Part shown: in pieces, positions 16,711 through 23,557 of the stretch | Numbering within the stretch: the stretch's first letter is position 1 | Layout: every line of letters starts with the position of its first letter | NCBI GenBank assembly: GCA_023150555.1 | Contig: JAKLKQ010000063.1 | Coordinates: 1-38,801, forward strand | Source: Planctomycetota bacterium | GTDB lineage: Bacteria > Planctomycetota > SZUA-567 > H5-PLA8 | DNA length: 38,801 nucleotides | Direction: 5' to 3' | Translations under genes and position numbers: made by a program | The notes under the pieces: generated by a model | Databases searched by the model: none | Told to the model about the DNA's origin: nothing | Seen by the model: only the letters and a program-made list of their open reading frames with translations

Positions 16711-16736
16711 CTGTTCCGTATGCGCAACCGGAACAG
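16711..16736. promoter_or_regulatory. 8-bp inverted repeat upstream of the SUFU-like gene
   Basis: CTGTTCCG (16711-16718) and CGGAACAG (16729-16736) are exact reverse complements with a ten-base spacer. They lie about 100 bases upstream of the next start codon. A TTGACT at 16783-16788 could be a -35, but the matching -10 (AATCCT, 16805-16810) is poor. The repeat may be an operator or one more small palindrome of the island. Confidence 0.35.
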
Positions 16737-16838
16737 TCCGCTGCGGAAGCATCCGCTCTGGACCTTCAGGCGAGCCCTGGGCTTGACTTCGGTGAAACGC
16801 GGGGAATCCTCGGCATTGTTCTGAATGGAGAGCCTGCC

Positions 16839-17528
16839 ATGGCCAAGAAGGCGCCCGACGACGACCCGGAAATCTTCGACAAAGACGGGAAAATCAACGA
16901 CGCAGAGATGCGGAAACTGATGGACAAGTTCAAGGATCTCCCCGAGCCGGCGAACGATGATCCGGTCAAGCGGGAGCAGTACGATGCGTTCTACGACAAG
17001 ATAAGGGGTGCGGCGGCGGCCGAATGCGGGAAACTGAAGGAGACGACGACCTTTCACATCATCGGATTCGATATGGGCGGCCCCATCAACTACTTCAGCA
17101 CCCAGTGCGAAGACGAGGCGGGGTGCCTGACACATGTCACGAGCGAGTTGGCGGTTCGCGCAGCGCAGAACGCTTCGGCCTTCGGGCGCTTCGAACTCCT
17201 GATGACCTGCGACGACGAGAAGTGGTGCAGCAGACAGCTCACAGGCATCGCAGCCATGTCTCTCGAAAGCACGTTCGGCCATGGGCATACCGTCGACATC
17301 GGCGCGTTTGTGAAGCGGAAGGACCCGTTGCAGGGCCTGTTGCTCGAGAAATTCGCCACCTTCCAATTCGAAGGCGAAAGCTACGGCATTCTCCGGTGCA
17401 TCGGCATCACGCGCCCCGAGATGGAATTTGCGATCGAGAACGGTAAGGACCGGCTCTTCCGTGCCTTGAAGAAGGCCGGTGTCTATCCGCGCACTCTGGT
17501 CAAACGGAGATCCGTGCCGCTGGAATAA
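16839..17528 (+). CDS. SUFU-like domain protein
   Basis: The 229-residue protein has no signal peptide or membrane helix. GGAGAG lies six bases before the ATG. The central and C-terminal parts (FSTQ, VTSELAVRAAQ, RFELLMTCDDEKW, then ITRPEMEFAIENGKDRLFRALKKAGVYP and RRSVPLE) match the pattern of bacterial Suppressor-of-fused-like domains as I know it. Such proteins are often immunity proteins of polymorphic toxins, but no toxin gene is visible here. An N-terminal segment, FDKDGKINDAEM, looks like an EF-hand loop lacking the first Asp. Cysteines are unusually frequent for the window. It lies between two repeat clusters, a position consistent with acquired DNA. The family call is from pattern memory only. 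Confidence 0.55.
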   Translation: MAKKAPDDDPEIFDKDGKINDAEMRKLMDKFKDLPEPANDDPVKREQYDAFYDKIRGAAAAECGKLKETTTFHIIGFDMGGPINYFSTQCEDEAGCLTHVTSELAVRAAQNASAFGRFELLMTCDDEKWCSRQLTGIAAMSLESTFGHGHTVDIGAFVKRKDPLQGLLLEKFATFQFEGESYGILRCIGITRPEMEFAIENGKDRLFRALKKAGVYPRTLVKRRSVPLE

Positions 17529-17535
17529 TCCCGCA

Positions 17536-17576
17536 GGTTGCCGGCACGGCACGATAAGGTGCCGTGGCACCCAACC
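17536..17576. repeat. GTGCCACGGCAC palindromic element, second copy
   Basis: GGTTGCCGGCACGGCAC (17536-17552) faces GTGCCGTGGCACCCAACC (17559-17576). The core arms CACGGCAC and GTGCCGTG are exact, and GGTTG/CAACC close the ends. It begins eight bases after the SUFU-like stop codon, so the RNA could form a strong 3' hairpin. No T-run follows. It is the reverse-oriented relative of 1308-1390. Confidence 0.65.
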
Positions 17577-17656
17577 GAAGGGCCACACGGCTTCGCGTGC
17601 GCGCCTCTTACGACGGCCCGCGCCATCCACAAAAAAAGAATCCGTCTTCCGTTCGA

Positions 17657-17741
17657 GTGCCCGAAGGGCACGCAAGATAAAGCCCAAGGCCGCAGGCCCT
17701 GGATAACGCGCCGCAACGCGCCGAGCCCTGAAAGGGCGAGA
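17657..17741 (+). repeat. Diverged member of the 905-1171 element family
   Basis: GTGCCCGAAGGGCACG starts the element, followed by CAAGATAAAGCCCAAGGC, GCCCTGGATAACG and the perfect hairpin GCCCT-GAA-AGGGC (17724-17736) with GAGAG. The order of a G+C hairpin, TAAAGCCCA, GCCCTGG-TA and a closing hairpin matches both arms of the inverted repeat at 905-1171. The sequence has drifted while the hairpins stay intact. Confidence 0.55.
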
Positions 17742-17929
17742 GAACCTTCCCCTCGGCAACGCCGCCCGGTGCCGCTCCGTTGGGGCTCTTCTCGTTAAGA
17801 CTCGGCTTTCAGGGGCTGCCCCCTGGCTATTCTCTCCTCGCCTTTCAGGCGAGCCCGCTTGGCGCGACAGATCTTAAAGAGCCCAACTTCGGTTCGGGTG
17901 CCAGCCTTGCGCAGTCGTTCGGCCGAACC

Positions 17930-17962
17930 GGAAACCGGAAACAGGAAACCGGAGACGGGAAA
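17930..17962 (+). repeat. Heptamer tandem repeat (GGAAACC)
   Basis: GGAAACC, GGAAACA, GGAAACC and GGAGACG followed by GGAAA form four and a half consecutive 7-base units. It is a purine-rich low-complexity array between genes and is not coding. Confidence 0.65.
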
Positions 17963-17964
17963 TG

Positions 17965-18013
17965 CGCCTTCATGCCTCTTTTCCTCTGTGGTCCCAGTGT
18001 GCTCTGTGGTGAA
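17965..18013 (-). repeat. Dispersed intergenic repeat (CACAGAGG type), inverted copy
   Basis: CTCTGTGGT occurs at 17984-17992 and 18002-18010; on the minus strand this reads ACCACAGAG twice, in the style of the element at 637-682. It is non-coding. Confidence 0.45.
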
Positions 18014-18094
18014 CTCCGGTACGGCGCGATCCGTTTCGCCCCCGCCGAAAACCGGGTAGAATTCACGCACCGGAAGCGCGAAGGAGCATGCGCG

Positions 18095-18436
18095 ATGCAG
18101 GCCAAAGGCTTCGTCCTGATCGGCTACGGGCTGTGGGTCGCCGCGGGCGGCGTGTGGCGCTACCTCGAAGCGCAGAGCGCCAACGCGCTGGGCTTCGGCG
18201 CGACGATGGGCGCGCTCGCGCTGCTCGGCGGCGTGCTGCTCCTGAAGCAAAAACGGCTGGCCGGGTCGATTCTTTCGGGCCTGGCGGTGCTCTTCGTCGC
18301 GGGCTTCTTCGCCTTCAAGTCGTCGGAAGACGGCATCGACCTGCGCGTGGGCGTGACGCTGGCCTTCAGCGTGCTCGCCGCCGCCGCGCTGCTGTGGCCC
18401 GCGCGCGGCGCGCCTCAAAAAGAAGGCGGCACGTAA
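18095..18436 (+). CDS. TMEM14-like (UPF0136) small membrane protein
   Basis: This integral membrane protein has 113 residues and four hydrophobic stretches (about 5-20, 32-52, 58-76, 87-103). The opening GFVLIGYGLWVAAGGVWRYL and SANALGFGATMGALALLGGV follow the GYG, AxGGxxxYL, SxxxLxxG pattern of the TMEM14/UPF0136 family, whose bacterial role is unknown. AAGGAG at 18081-18086 stands eight bases before the ATG at 18095; an out-of-frame ATG at 18088 is too close to it. A hairpin wraps the stop codon. It is convergent with the secreted paralogue gene. Confidence 0.7.
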   Translation: MQAKGFVLIGYGLWVAAGGVWRYLEAQSANALGFGATMGALALLGGVLLLKQKRLAGSILSGLAVLFVAGFFAFKSSEDGIDLRVGVTLAFSVLAAAALLWPARGAPQKEGGT

Positions 18437-18445
18437 AGTGCCGCC
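18425..18445 (+). terminator. Stem-loop containing the stop codon
   Basis: GGCGGCAC (18425-18432) and GTGCCGCC (18438-18445) form an exact 8-bp stem. The loop GTAAA contains the TAA stop of the TMEM14-like gene. Only a C-rich tract follows, so termination strength is uncertain. Confidence 0.4.
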
Positions 18446-18477
18446 CTCCCCCTTCCATCGCCCGTCTCGGCCCCCGC

Positions 18478-19335
18478 TTACGGCGCGGGGATGTAGATGC
18501 CGCCGATCTGAACCAGGATCGAGTCGGTGGTGTCGGTCATGAAGAGTTGCGAGAACCCGTTCGGATCGCGTCCGGTCTCGTCCGCCTGAAAGGTGTGATT
18601 CACCGTACCGCCCACGGTGGGGTTTACGGTGCCGAAGTTGACGATGGCCGACGCCGGGTCGTCCAGCAGGCCGCCCACGGAGGCGTTGCCGGAGGCCGCG
18701 GTGCCGGCGCTGCCGGCGGCCAGGATCAAGGCCGCGGCGGGGAAATTGTTGAAGAACCCGCCGGCGGCCTGGGTGGCCAGCACGGGAGGCAGCGCCGGAA
18801 ACGGCAGCACCGTCGCGTTGAGGCGGAAAACGCCGCTGCGGGACTTGTTGGCCGCGTCGGCGAGTTTCTTGACGCGCGCGGCGAACTTCTTGTTGAGTTT
18901 CGCGTTGCCGGCTTCGAGCTTCGCGCGCATCTTGTCCACGTCGCCGCCGCTGCCGGCCTGCAGGGCCAGGGGCACGTCCAGGTTCGCCGCGTCGTAGATG
19001 TTGAAGATGTCCTGGGCGGTAAGGCTCACTACGCTGTAGCTGTCGCGGTACAACTGGACCATCCCGGGCACGACGTTCCCCACCAGATTCTTGGGAATGT
19101 CGGCAGCGAGCGCGCTGCCATCGACGATGGCCGCCTGAAACGTGTCCAGATCGTCGAACAGCCCGGCGGCCGTCAGCGCCTGGTCGGCCTTGGCTTCTCC
19201 CTGCCGCAGCTTGATCGCGGCCTTGGCCTGCTTCAGAGCGTCGGACTCCGGCGTCGCGGCGCGAGCCGCCGGGGTCGGCAGGCTCAGCACGGCCGCCGCT
19301 ACCACCGCCGCCGTTACGAGAGACCATGAACGCAT
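18478..19335 (-). CDS. Secreted hypothetical protein, paralogue A
   Basis: The protein has 285 residues with a clear signal peptide (SLVTAAVVAAAVLSLPTPAARA, cleavage near ATP). AAGGAGGAGTTC directly precedes the ATG. The mature part begins with helices (ESDALKQAKAAIKLRQGEAK), contains DTFQAAIVDGSALAADIPKN and a Lys-rich helix, and ends in a Gly/Ala/Asn-rich beta-like region (GSAGTAASGNASVGGLL, TDSILVQIGGIYIP). It is homologous along its length to the gene 58 bases upstream: helical start, DGSA motif, SGV-x-x-x-N-x-x-x-x-P-F-P block and Gly-rich C-terminal part. The family is not recognised. The two may form an operon and act together in the periplasm or at the surface. Confidence 0.75.
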   Translation of the reverse strand: MRSWSLVTAAVVAAAVLSLPTPAARAATPESDALKQAKAAIKLRQGEAKADQALTAAGLFDDLDTFQAAIVDGSALAADIPKNLVGNVVPGMVQLYRDSYSVVSLTAQDIFNIYDAANLDVPLALQAGSGGDVDKMRAKLEAGNAKLNKKFAARVKKLADAANKSRSGVFRLNATVLPFPALPPVLATQAAGGFFNNFPAAALILAAGSAGTAASGNASVGGLLDDPASAIVNFGTVNPTVGGTVNHTFQADETGRDPNGFSQLFMTDTTDSILVQIGGIYIPAP

Positions 19336-19393
19336 GAACTCCTCCTTGGTTGGGGGTTTGGTACGCCTGGACAGATCTACCTTGAAAAGTTCG

Positions 19394-20242
19394 CTACGGC
19401 ACGGAAGGCACACCGATGGATTGGAACCCGATCAGGACCTCCAGGCCCGCGTCGCGCGCGAAGCAGTCGAGGTTGCGGCCGGTGACCAGGCCGCTTTCGA
19501 CCCGGAACCAGATGTCCAGCAGGCACGTCACCGTGCTTGCTCCGATCTGGTTCACAAACACGTCGGCGGTGTCGCGGCCGAGCCCACCGATGATGGCAAT
19601 GCCGTCGTTGCCGGCCGTGGAGCCTCCGCCGACGAGCACCGAGACCGTGGCCGGCGGGGCGAGGAACGTGTCGCCGAAGGTGTTATCGGCGGTGAGCGCG
19701 CTGACGGGCGGGAAGGGCGTCAGGACGACATTGACCGCGTAGACGCCGCTGCTGGCCTTGGGCACGGCCTTCACGACCTTCTTGAGGCCCGCGAGCATCT
19801 TCTTGTAGGCCTTGGCCTGGCTGGCGTCGAGCACCGCGCGGAACTTGTCGTAGTCGCCGAAGCCGCCGGGGAGCGTCGTGCGGTGGAGCGGCACCGTGGC
19901 GATGCCCACGATGGTCGGCGTGACGCCGTTCACCGCGTTACGGCTCGCGGCCACCACGTCGCGCACGGCGATCAGGGCCATCTGCGAAAGGTCCAGCGGC
20001 ACCTCGTTCAGCACCGCGCTGCCGTCGGCGATGCTTGCAACGAGTGAATCCAGGTCGTCCTGGAAATCCGCCAGCGCCTGCGCGGTGCCGGCCTTCGCCG
20101 CGGCCAAGGCCAGCTTGAGTTCGGCCTTGATCTGCTTGAGTTCCGTCTGCTGCTGCGTGGCGGCGTGGGCCGCCGGCGCCAGGAGACTGAGCAGCGAAAG
20201 CGCCAGAAGGACGGCCGGCAGGAACTTTACATTCGGGCTCAT
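19394..20242 (-). CDS. Secreted hypothetical protein, paralogue B
   Basis: The protein has 282 residues with a signal peptide (FLPAVLLALSLLSLLAPAAHA). GGAG lies a few bases before the ATG. The mature region opens with TELKQIKAELKLALAAAKAG, then DDLDSLVASIADGSAVLNEV, a Lys-rich LAGLKKVVKAVPKASSGVYA segment with VLTPFPPVSALTA, and a Gly-rich stretch (VGGGSTAGNDGIAIIGGLG). It ends with TCLLDIWFRVESG and VLIGFQSIG. It is the upstream member of a tandem pair with 18478-19335. It diverges from the membrane-anchored sigma factor gene across 183 bases, so that factor could control the pair. The function is unknown. Confidence 0.75.
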   Translation of the reverse strand: MSPNVKFLPAVLLALSLLSLLAPAAHAATQQQTELKQIKAELKLALAAAKAGTAQALADFQDDLDSLVASIADGSAVLNEVPLDLSQMALIAVRDVVAASRNAVNGVTPTIVGIATVPLHRTTLPGGFGDYDKFRAVLDASQAKAYKKMLAGLKKVVKAVPKASSGVYAVNVVLTPFPPVSALTADNTFGDTFLAPPATVSVLVGGGSTAGNDGIAIIGGLGRDTADVFVNQIGASTVTCLLDIWFRVESGLVTGRNLDCFARDAGLEVLIGFQSIGVPSVP

Positions 20243-20425
20243 GGTTGCTCCGCTCCCTTGGTTTCCACGGAGCGGTAACGCTACACGCCCTTTCGGCCAA
20301 TGCAATAGGCGGGACAGGCGCCCCGAATGCACCTAACTCTTTTGAAGTCAATGAGTAATAGATCTTCAGATTTTCCATTGGGCGCGGGGGAGCGGACCGG
20401 ATACGGCTATATAAAGGAGGCGCGG

Positions 20426-22069
20426 ATGTCCCCGACGGACGCACCGCCTGGACTTCAGGCGCACCCCCGCAGGCGAGGACCGGCCTTGGCCCGACCCGAC
20501 GCCCCCGACAGGCCCGACGCGCGCAGCGACGCCGAGCTGCTGCAGGCGATCGCGGCCCGCGACCGCGAGGCCTTTCGCGCACTGTACGAACGGCACCGCA
20601 ACGCCGTCTACAACCTGGCCCTGCGGCTGGCCGGCCCGCACCGCGCGGAGGATGCCTTTCAGGAAGCGTTCCTGCGCGTGTGGCGCTCGGCGGGCAACTT
20701 CCGCAGCGATGGCAACGCGCGCGGCTGGATGCTGCGCATCGCCGCCCGCGAGAGCATGAAGCGGCTCGAACGTTCACGCAAACACGAGCGCATGGCGAGC
20801 CTGGACGCGCAGGAAGCGCCCGAACAGCAGGACGCACGCTCGCGGCTCAAGGAGCAGGACATGGAAACGAGCGCCGAACGCACCGAGTTGCTCGAGGGGC
20901 TGAACCGGGGGCTCGACGCGCTGCCGGCCTCCGCGCGCCGCCTGGTGCTGCTGCACTTCGCCGGGGGCCTCTCGCACGCCGAGATCGCGAAGGAACTGGC
21001 GATGTCGGCGAGCACCGTCACGTACCAGCTCGACAAGGCCGTCAAGGCCCTGCGATCGAACCTCACGCAAGCCGGCTTCGCCGCCGCGGCGCCGCTGTTG
21101 AGCGCCGAAGGCCTGGCCGACGCGCTGGGCGCCGGCAAGACGGCGCCGGCAAGCCTGCAGGCGGCGGTGGAAGCGAAACTCGGCGAGGCTGCGCTGGCGG
21201 CGGCCGAGGGCTCGGTGCGCGCGGCGGCATTGGGTTCGGGCAAAGTCGGCGTGGTCGCGGCGGTCACGATCGTGGCGCTGGCCGGCACGGGCGCATGGGT
21301 CTACTACGCAGACCGGAAGCCGGATGCACCGGCGGCGACAGCGCGCGCGCCGGAGGCGGCGAGGCCTCCCGCGCCGAAAGGCGGCGGCAGCGCAATCGCC
21401 CCCGGTATGGGCCATCAGGTCATCGAATCGGATCTCGGCCCGGGCGTGGCGGATCCCTACGTAAAGGCGCGATGGGATTTCACGCTCGGCCCGGCCAATA
21501 ACCTGGATCCTGTGGAAGGCGCGTGGGAATGGAAGCCCGCCGAAGGCGACATCCCGCCTGGCATGCGCACGAAGGGCCCGCCGCGGGTCGACGCCGACGG
21601 CCCGCAGACGGTGCTGCTGTTGCCCATTGAGTTCCCCGCCAAGCCGGTGGTGGTCACGATCAAGAGCGCGATGGTTGATTACAAGACCACGCACCACGCC
21701 GGCGCCGCCTGGACGCCCAAAGGCGCCCTGCTGAACAGCGAAGTCTGGAGCAAGTTCACGCACCAAGCCGGGCGCGCCTATTCCTGCACCACGTACCTGT
21801 ACGACCGCTACGCCACGACGGTGATTTCCAGCGGCGTCGGCTGCGTGCGGCGCTACGAGAAGCCGTACCCCGCCGGCCACATCATTATCGGGCTCCGCAA
21901 CCTGGTCGTGCAGAAGATCGAGGTCCGTACGCTCAAGCCGGAGGACGTACCCGCGGAATTGCGGGACGGCGAGGCGCTGATTCAGCAGATCCTCGACGAC
22001 CCGGAGCGTCAGTGGCCGCTGCCCGGCGACGCGCCGGGCGACGAGAAGCGCACGTTCAAAACGAAATGA
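20426..22069 (+). CDS. Membrane-anchored ECF-type sigma factor with C-terminal domain
   Basis: The protein has 547 residues; AAAGGAGG lies five bases before the ATG. Sigma region 2 (about 45-115) includes AEDAFQEAFLRVWRSAGNFR and GNARGWMLRIAARESMKRL. Region 4 (about 150-212) includes LPASARRLVLLHFAGGLS and the helix-turn-helix LAMSASTVTYQLDKAVKALR. A helical linker leads to one transmembrane helix (about 273-294, VGVVAAVTIVALAGTGAWVY), a Pro/Ala linker (about 300-325) and about 220 residues predicted outside the membrane, beginning HQVIESDLGPG. The external domain is not recognised. A sigma factor in the same chain as a membrane helix must act while tethered or be released by proteolysis. Its divergent neighbours are candidate targets. 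Confidence 0.9.
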   Translation: MSPTDAPPGLQAHPRRRGPALARPDAPDRPDARSDAELLQAIAARDREAFRALYERHRNAVYNLALRLAGPHRAEDAFQEAFLRVWRSAGNFRSDGNARGWMLRIAARESMKRLERSRKHERMASLDAQEAPEQQDARSRLKEQDMETSAERTELLEGLNRGLDALPASARRLVLLHFAGGLSHAEIAKELAMSASTVTYQLDKAVKALRSNLTQAGFAAAAPLLSAEGLADALGAGKTAPASLQAAVEAKLGEAALAAAEGSVRAAALGSGKVGVVAAVTIVALAGTGAWVYYADRKPDAPAATARAPEAARPPAPKGGGSAIAPGMGHQVIESDLGPGVADPYVKARWDFTLGPANNLDPVEGAWEWKPAEGDIPPGMRTKGPPRVDADGPQTVLLLPIEFPAKPVVVTIKSAMVDYKTTHHAGAAWTPKGALLNSEVWSKFTHQAGRAYSCTTYLYDRYATTVISSGVGCVRRYEKPYPAGHIIIGLRNLVVQKIEVRTLKPEDVPAELRDGEALIQQILDDPERQWPLPGDAPGDEKRTFKTK

Positions 22070-22129
22070 CCTTCGCGCGGCGAAACGCTTGCCGCCAGCC
22101 GGCCAAGAACGCCGCCGCCGTCCAACGTA

Positions 22130-22444
22130 CTACGAGACTTCGGTCTCGGAGACGTACAGCACCGCCGACGCGTCGGCCGAAGCGTGCTCGAAATGTGCGT
22201 CCAGATCGGGCGTGCGCTCCTTGGCGAAGCTGACCACGATCTGGCTGCCGAAGACGCGGCGCAGCATGGCGTAGAGCGCGGCGAGATCTTCCGCCTCGAT
22301 CTGCGCCTTGCACGCGTAGGTCTTCTGGTCGATCCAGGTGGTCGGCCGGTCCGGCCAGTACACGAAGTCGAAGGACGGCCGTTCGGCCGGCACGCCCTCA
22401 AACCAATCGACGGATGCTTCCCATCCCGCGTAAAACTTCTTCAT
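22130..22444 (-). CDS. Small hypothetical protein
   Basis: The gene encodes 104 residues from the ATG at 22444, about seven bases after GGAGG. The protein is soluble, with aromatic clusters (FYAGWEASVDWFEG, SFDFVYWPD) and a central helix (AEDLAALYAMLRRVFG), followed by IVVSFAK and an acidic end. No signal peptide, membrane helix or catalytic motif is seen and the family is not recognised. It is convergent with the tethered sigma factor gene, 60 bases away. Confidence 0.6.
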   Translation of the reverse strand: MKKFYAGWEASVDWFEGVPAERPSFDFVYWPDRPTTWIDQKTYACKAQIEAEDLAALYAMLRRVFGSQIVVSFAKERTPDLDAHFEHASADASAVLYVSETEVS

Positions 22445-22534
22445 AGGCCCGCCTCCCCATCCGCTGCCCCTCCGCACGACGGCGATGCACTTCGATACGC
22501 GTCCGCGCGCACGCCGGTCCCCGCGGCGCCGCTG

Positions 22535-22557
22535 GCCGCCCCATGTAATGGGGCGGC
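22535..22557. repeat. Perfect 10-bp hairpin
   Basis: GCCGCCCCAT (22535-22544) and ATGGGGCGGC (22548-22557) are exact reverse complements around GTA. It lies about 90 bases upstream of the minus-strand small gene and has no T-run. It may be a REP-like unit of another family or a regulatory hairpin. Confidence 0.6.
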
Positions 22558-22915
22558 TGGGACACTCTTCTCCCCTTTCATGGAATACACCGCGCACGGG
22601 GAATCGGTCACCGCGTACGGAATTCGACCTTAAAATGGGCATTAAATCGGAGATTCTCTATAGTTACGACACAAGAAATTCGCGAAACAAGAAGTATCTT
22701 TATTCCCGATTTACGGCACAGGGAAACCGATACCACCGAGCCGGAAGCGCAGACCGATCGCATGGTCGTGGCAGCCGGCCTGAAGAGTATCGGTGTTGAA
22801 CGAATCGAGAAGTCCGGCCATCGCCCTGTTGCCCGCCGCTCTTTGAATGACCCTGAGTCGAACAACATCTGGAGATTAGATGCGTGACGGCGCCCTTTAG
22901 CATCTTGAAAAATCC

Positions 22916-22943
22916 TTGTCGGGTTGTGACCGGGTGCTAGCAT
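22916..22943 (+). promoter_or_regulatory. Possible promoter of the small secreted protein
   Basis: TTGTCG (22916-22921) and TAGCAT (22938-22943) stand 16 bases apart, a plausible sigma-70-type pair. They lie 64 bases before the start codon at 23008. Matches to consensus are partial, so confidence is low. Confidence 0.3.
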
Positions 22944-23007
22944 TTTTCGTTGCCTGCGGCGTGCGCCGAAGTGAGTACGGGTTTAACCCATTCTGGGAGG
23001 TCGCGTC

Positions 23008-23457
23008 ATGAAGACGTGGCATTGGCTGGGCGTTGTGGCGGTATGTGCGCTGTTGTTCGGTGGTTCGATCCGCGCTGAAGAAGGCGGCGAAGGCGAGAAG
23101 AAGACCGAGGCTCCCGCGGCGGGCGAGGGCGAGAAGAAGGCCGAGGAAGCGCCGGCCGGCGACCCCGTCACCTTGACCGGCCGCCTCTCGTCGGGCAAGG
23201 CGGGCTCGGCCGCGAACCTTCGCGTAAAGGACGACACCGATCCGAAGAAGGCCGCGTACAAGAACTACAGCCTGTGGGCCGAAGGCGAGACCCTCAAGGC
23301 CGTCGAAGACGCCCGGAAGAGCGGCAACGACGTCGAGGTACAGGGCGTACTGGCCAAGGACGGTGTCAACATCAAGGTCAGCGCCATCAAGGAACTGCCC
23401 AAGAAGGGCAAGGGCGGCGGCAAGACCGGCTCCAAGACTCCCGCCAAGACCCAGTAA
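23008..23457 (+). CDS. Small secreted lysine-rich protein, possible OB-like fold
   Basis: The protein has 149 residues; GGGAGG lies seven bases before the ATG. The signal peptide (WLGVVAVCALLFGGSIRAEE) is followed by a duplicated low-complexity linker (GEGEKKTEAPAAGEGEKKAE). A compact beta-rich domain follows (about 50-130: VTLTGRLSSGKAGSAANLRV, YSLWAEGETLKAVEDARKSG, VEVQGVLAKDGVNIKVSAIK), whose strand pattern resembles secreted OB-fold domains. A strongly basic tail ends the protein. The function is unknown. The gene has its own terminator at 23482 and is probably monocistronic and well expressed. Confidence 0.8.
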   Translation: MKTWHWLGVVAVCALLFGGSIRAEEGGEGEKKTEAPAAGEGEKKAEEAPAGDPVTLTGRLSSGKAGSAANLRVKDDTDPKKAAYKNYSLWAEGETLKAVEDARKSGNDVEVQGVLAKDGVNIKVSAIKELPKKGKGGGKTGSKTPAKTQ

Positions 23458-23481
23458 CACCGCTTTTCAACGGCTGTATGC

Positions 23482-23517
23482 GCGGGCGAGGACTTACCCC
23501 CTCGCCCGCTTTCTTTT
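23482..23517 (+). terminator. Intrinsic terminator
   Basis: GCGGGCGAGG (23482-23491) pairs exactly with CCTCGCCCGC (23500-23509) across an eight-base loop, followed by TTTCTTTT. It ends the small secreted protein transcript before the hydrolase gene. Confidence 0.92.
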
Positions 23518-23557
23518 GGCTTGGCATCCGGCATACGGTGCGGGAGAATCTGCGCCT

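Larger units (their letters stand above)
17529..18094. other. Intergenic repeat cluster
   Basis: No supported gene lies in these 566 bases. They contain the GTGCCACGGCAC element (17536-17576), a diverged member of the 905-1171 element family (17657-17741), a hairpin CTCGCC/GGCGAG (17837-17853), a heptamer tandem (17930-17962) and the CACAGAGG-type repeat (17965-18013). Several short open frames pass through, but they encode low-complexity Arg/Pro or Glu/Thr/Gly strings without ribosome binding sites. Confidence 0.7.
22445..23007. other. Intergenic region with strong hairpin and possible gene remnant
   Basis: Positions 22535-22557 form an exact 10-bp hairpin. Positions 22610-22730 are richer in A+T than the surroundings. 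A plus-strand frame ending at the TGA at 22885-22887 has codon use and composition like a protein C-terminus (VVAAGLKSIGVERIEKSGH), but no start with a ribosome binding site, so it may be a decayed gene. A proposed promoter for the next gene lies at 22916-22943. No complete gene is supported. Confidence 0.5.
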
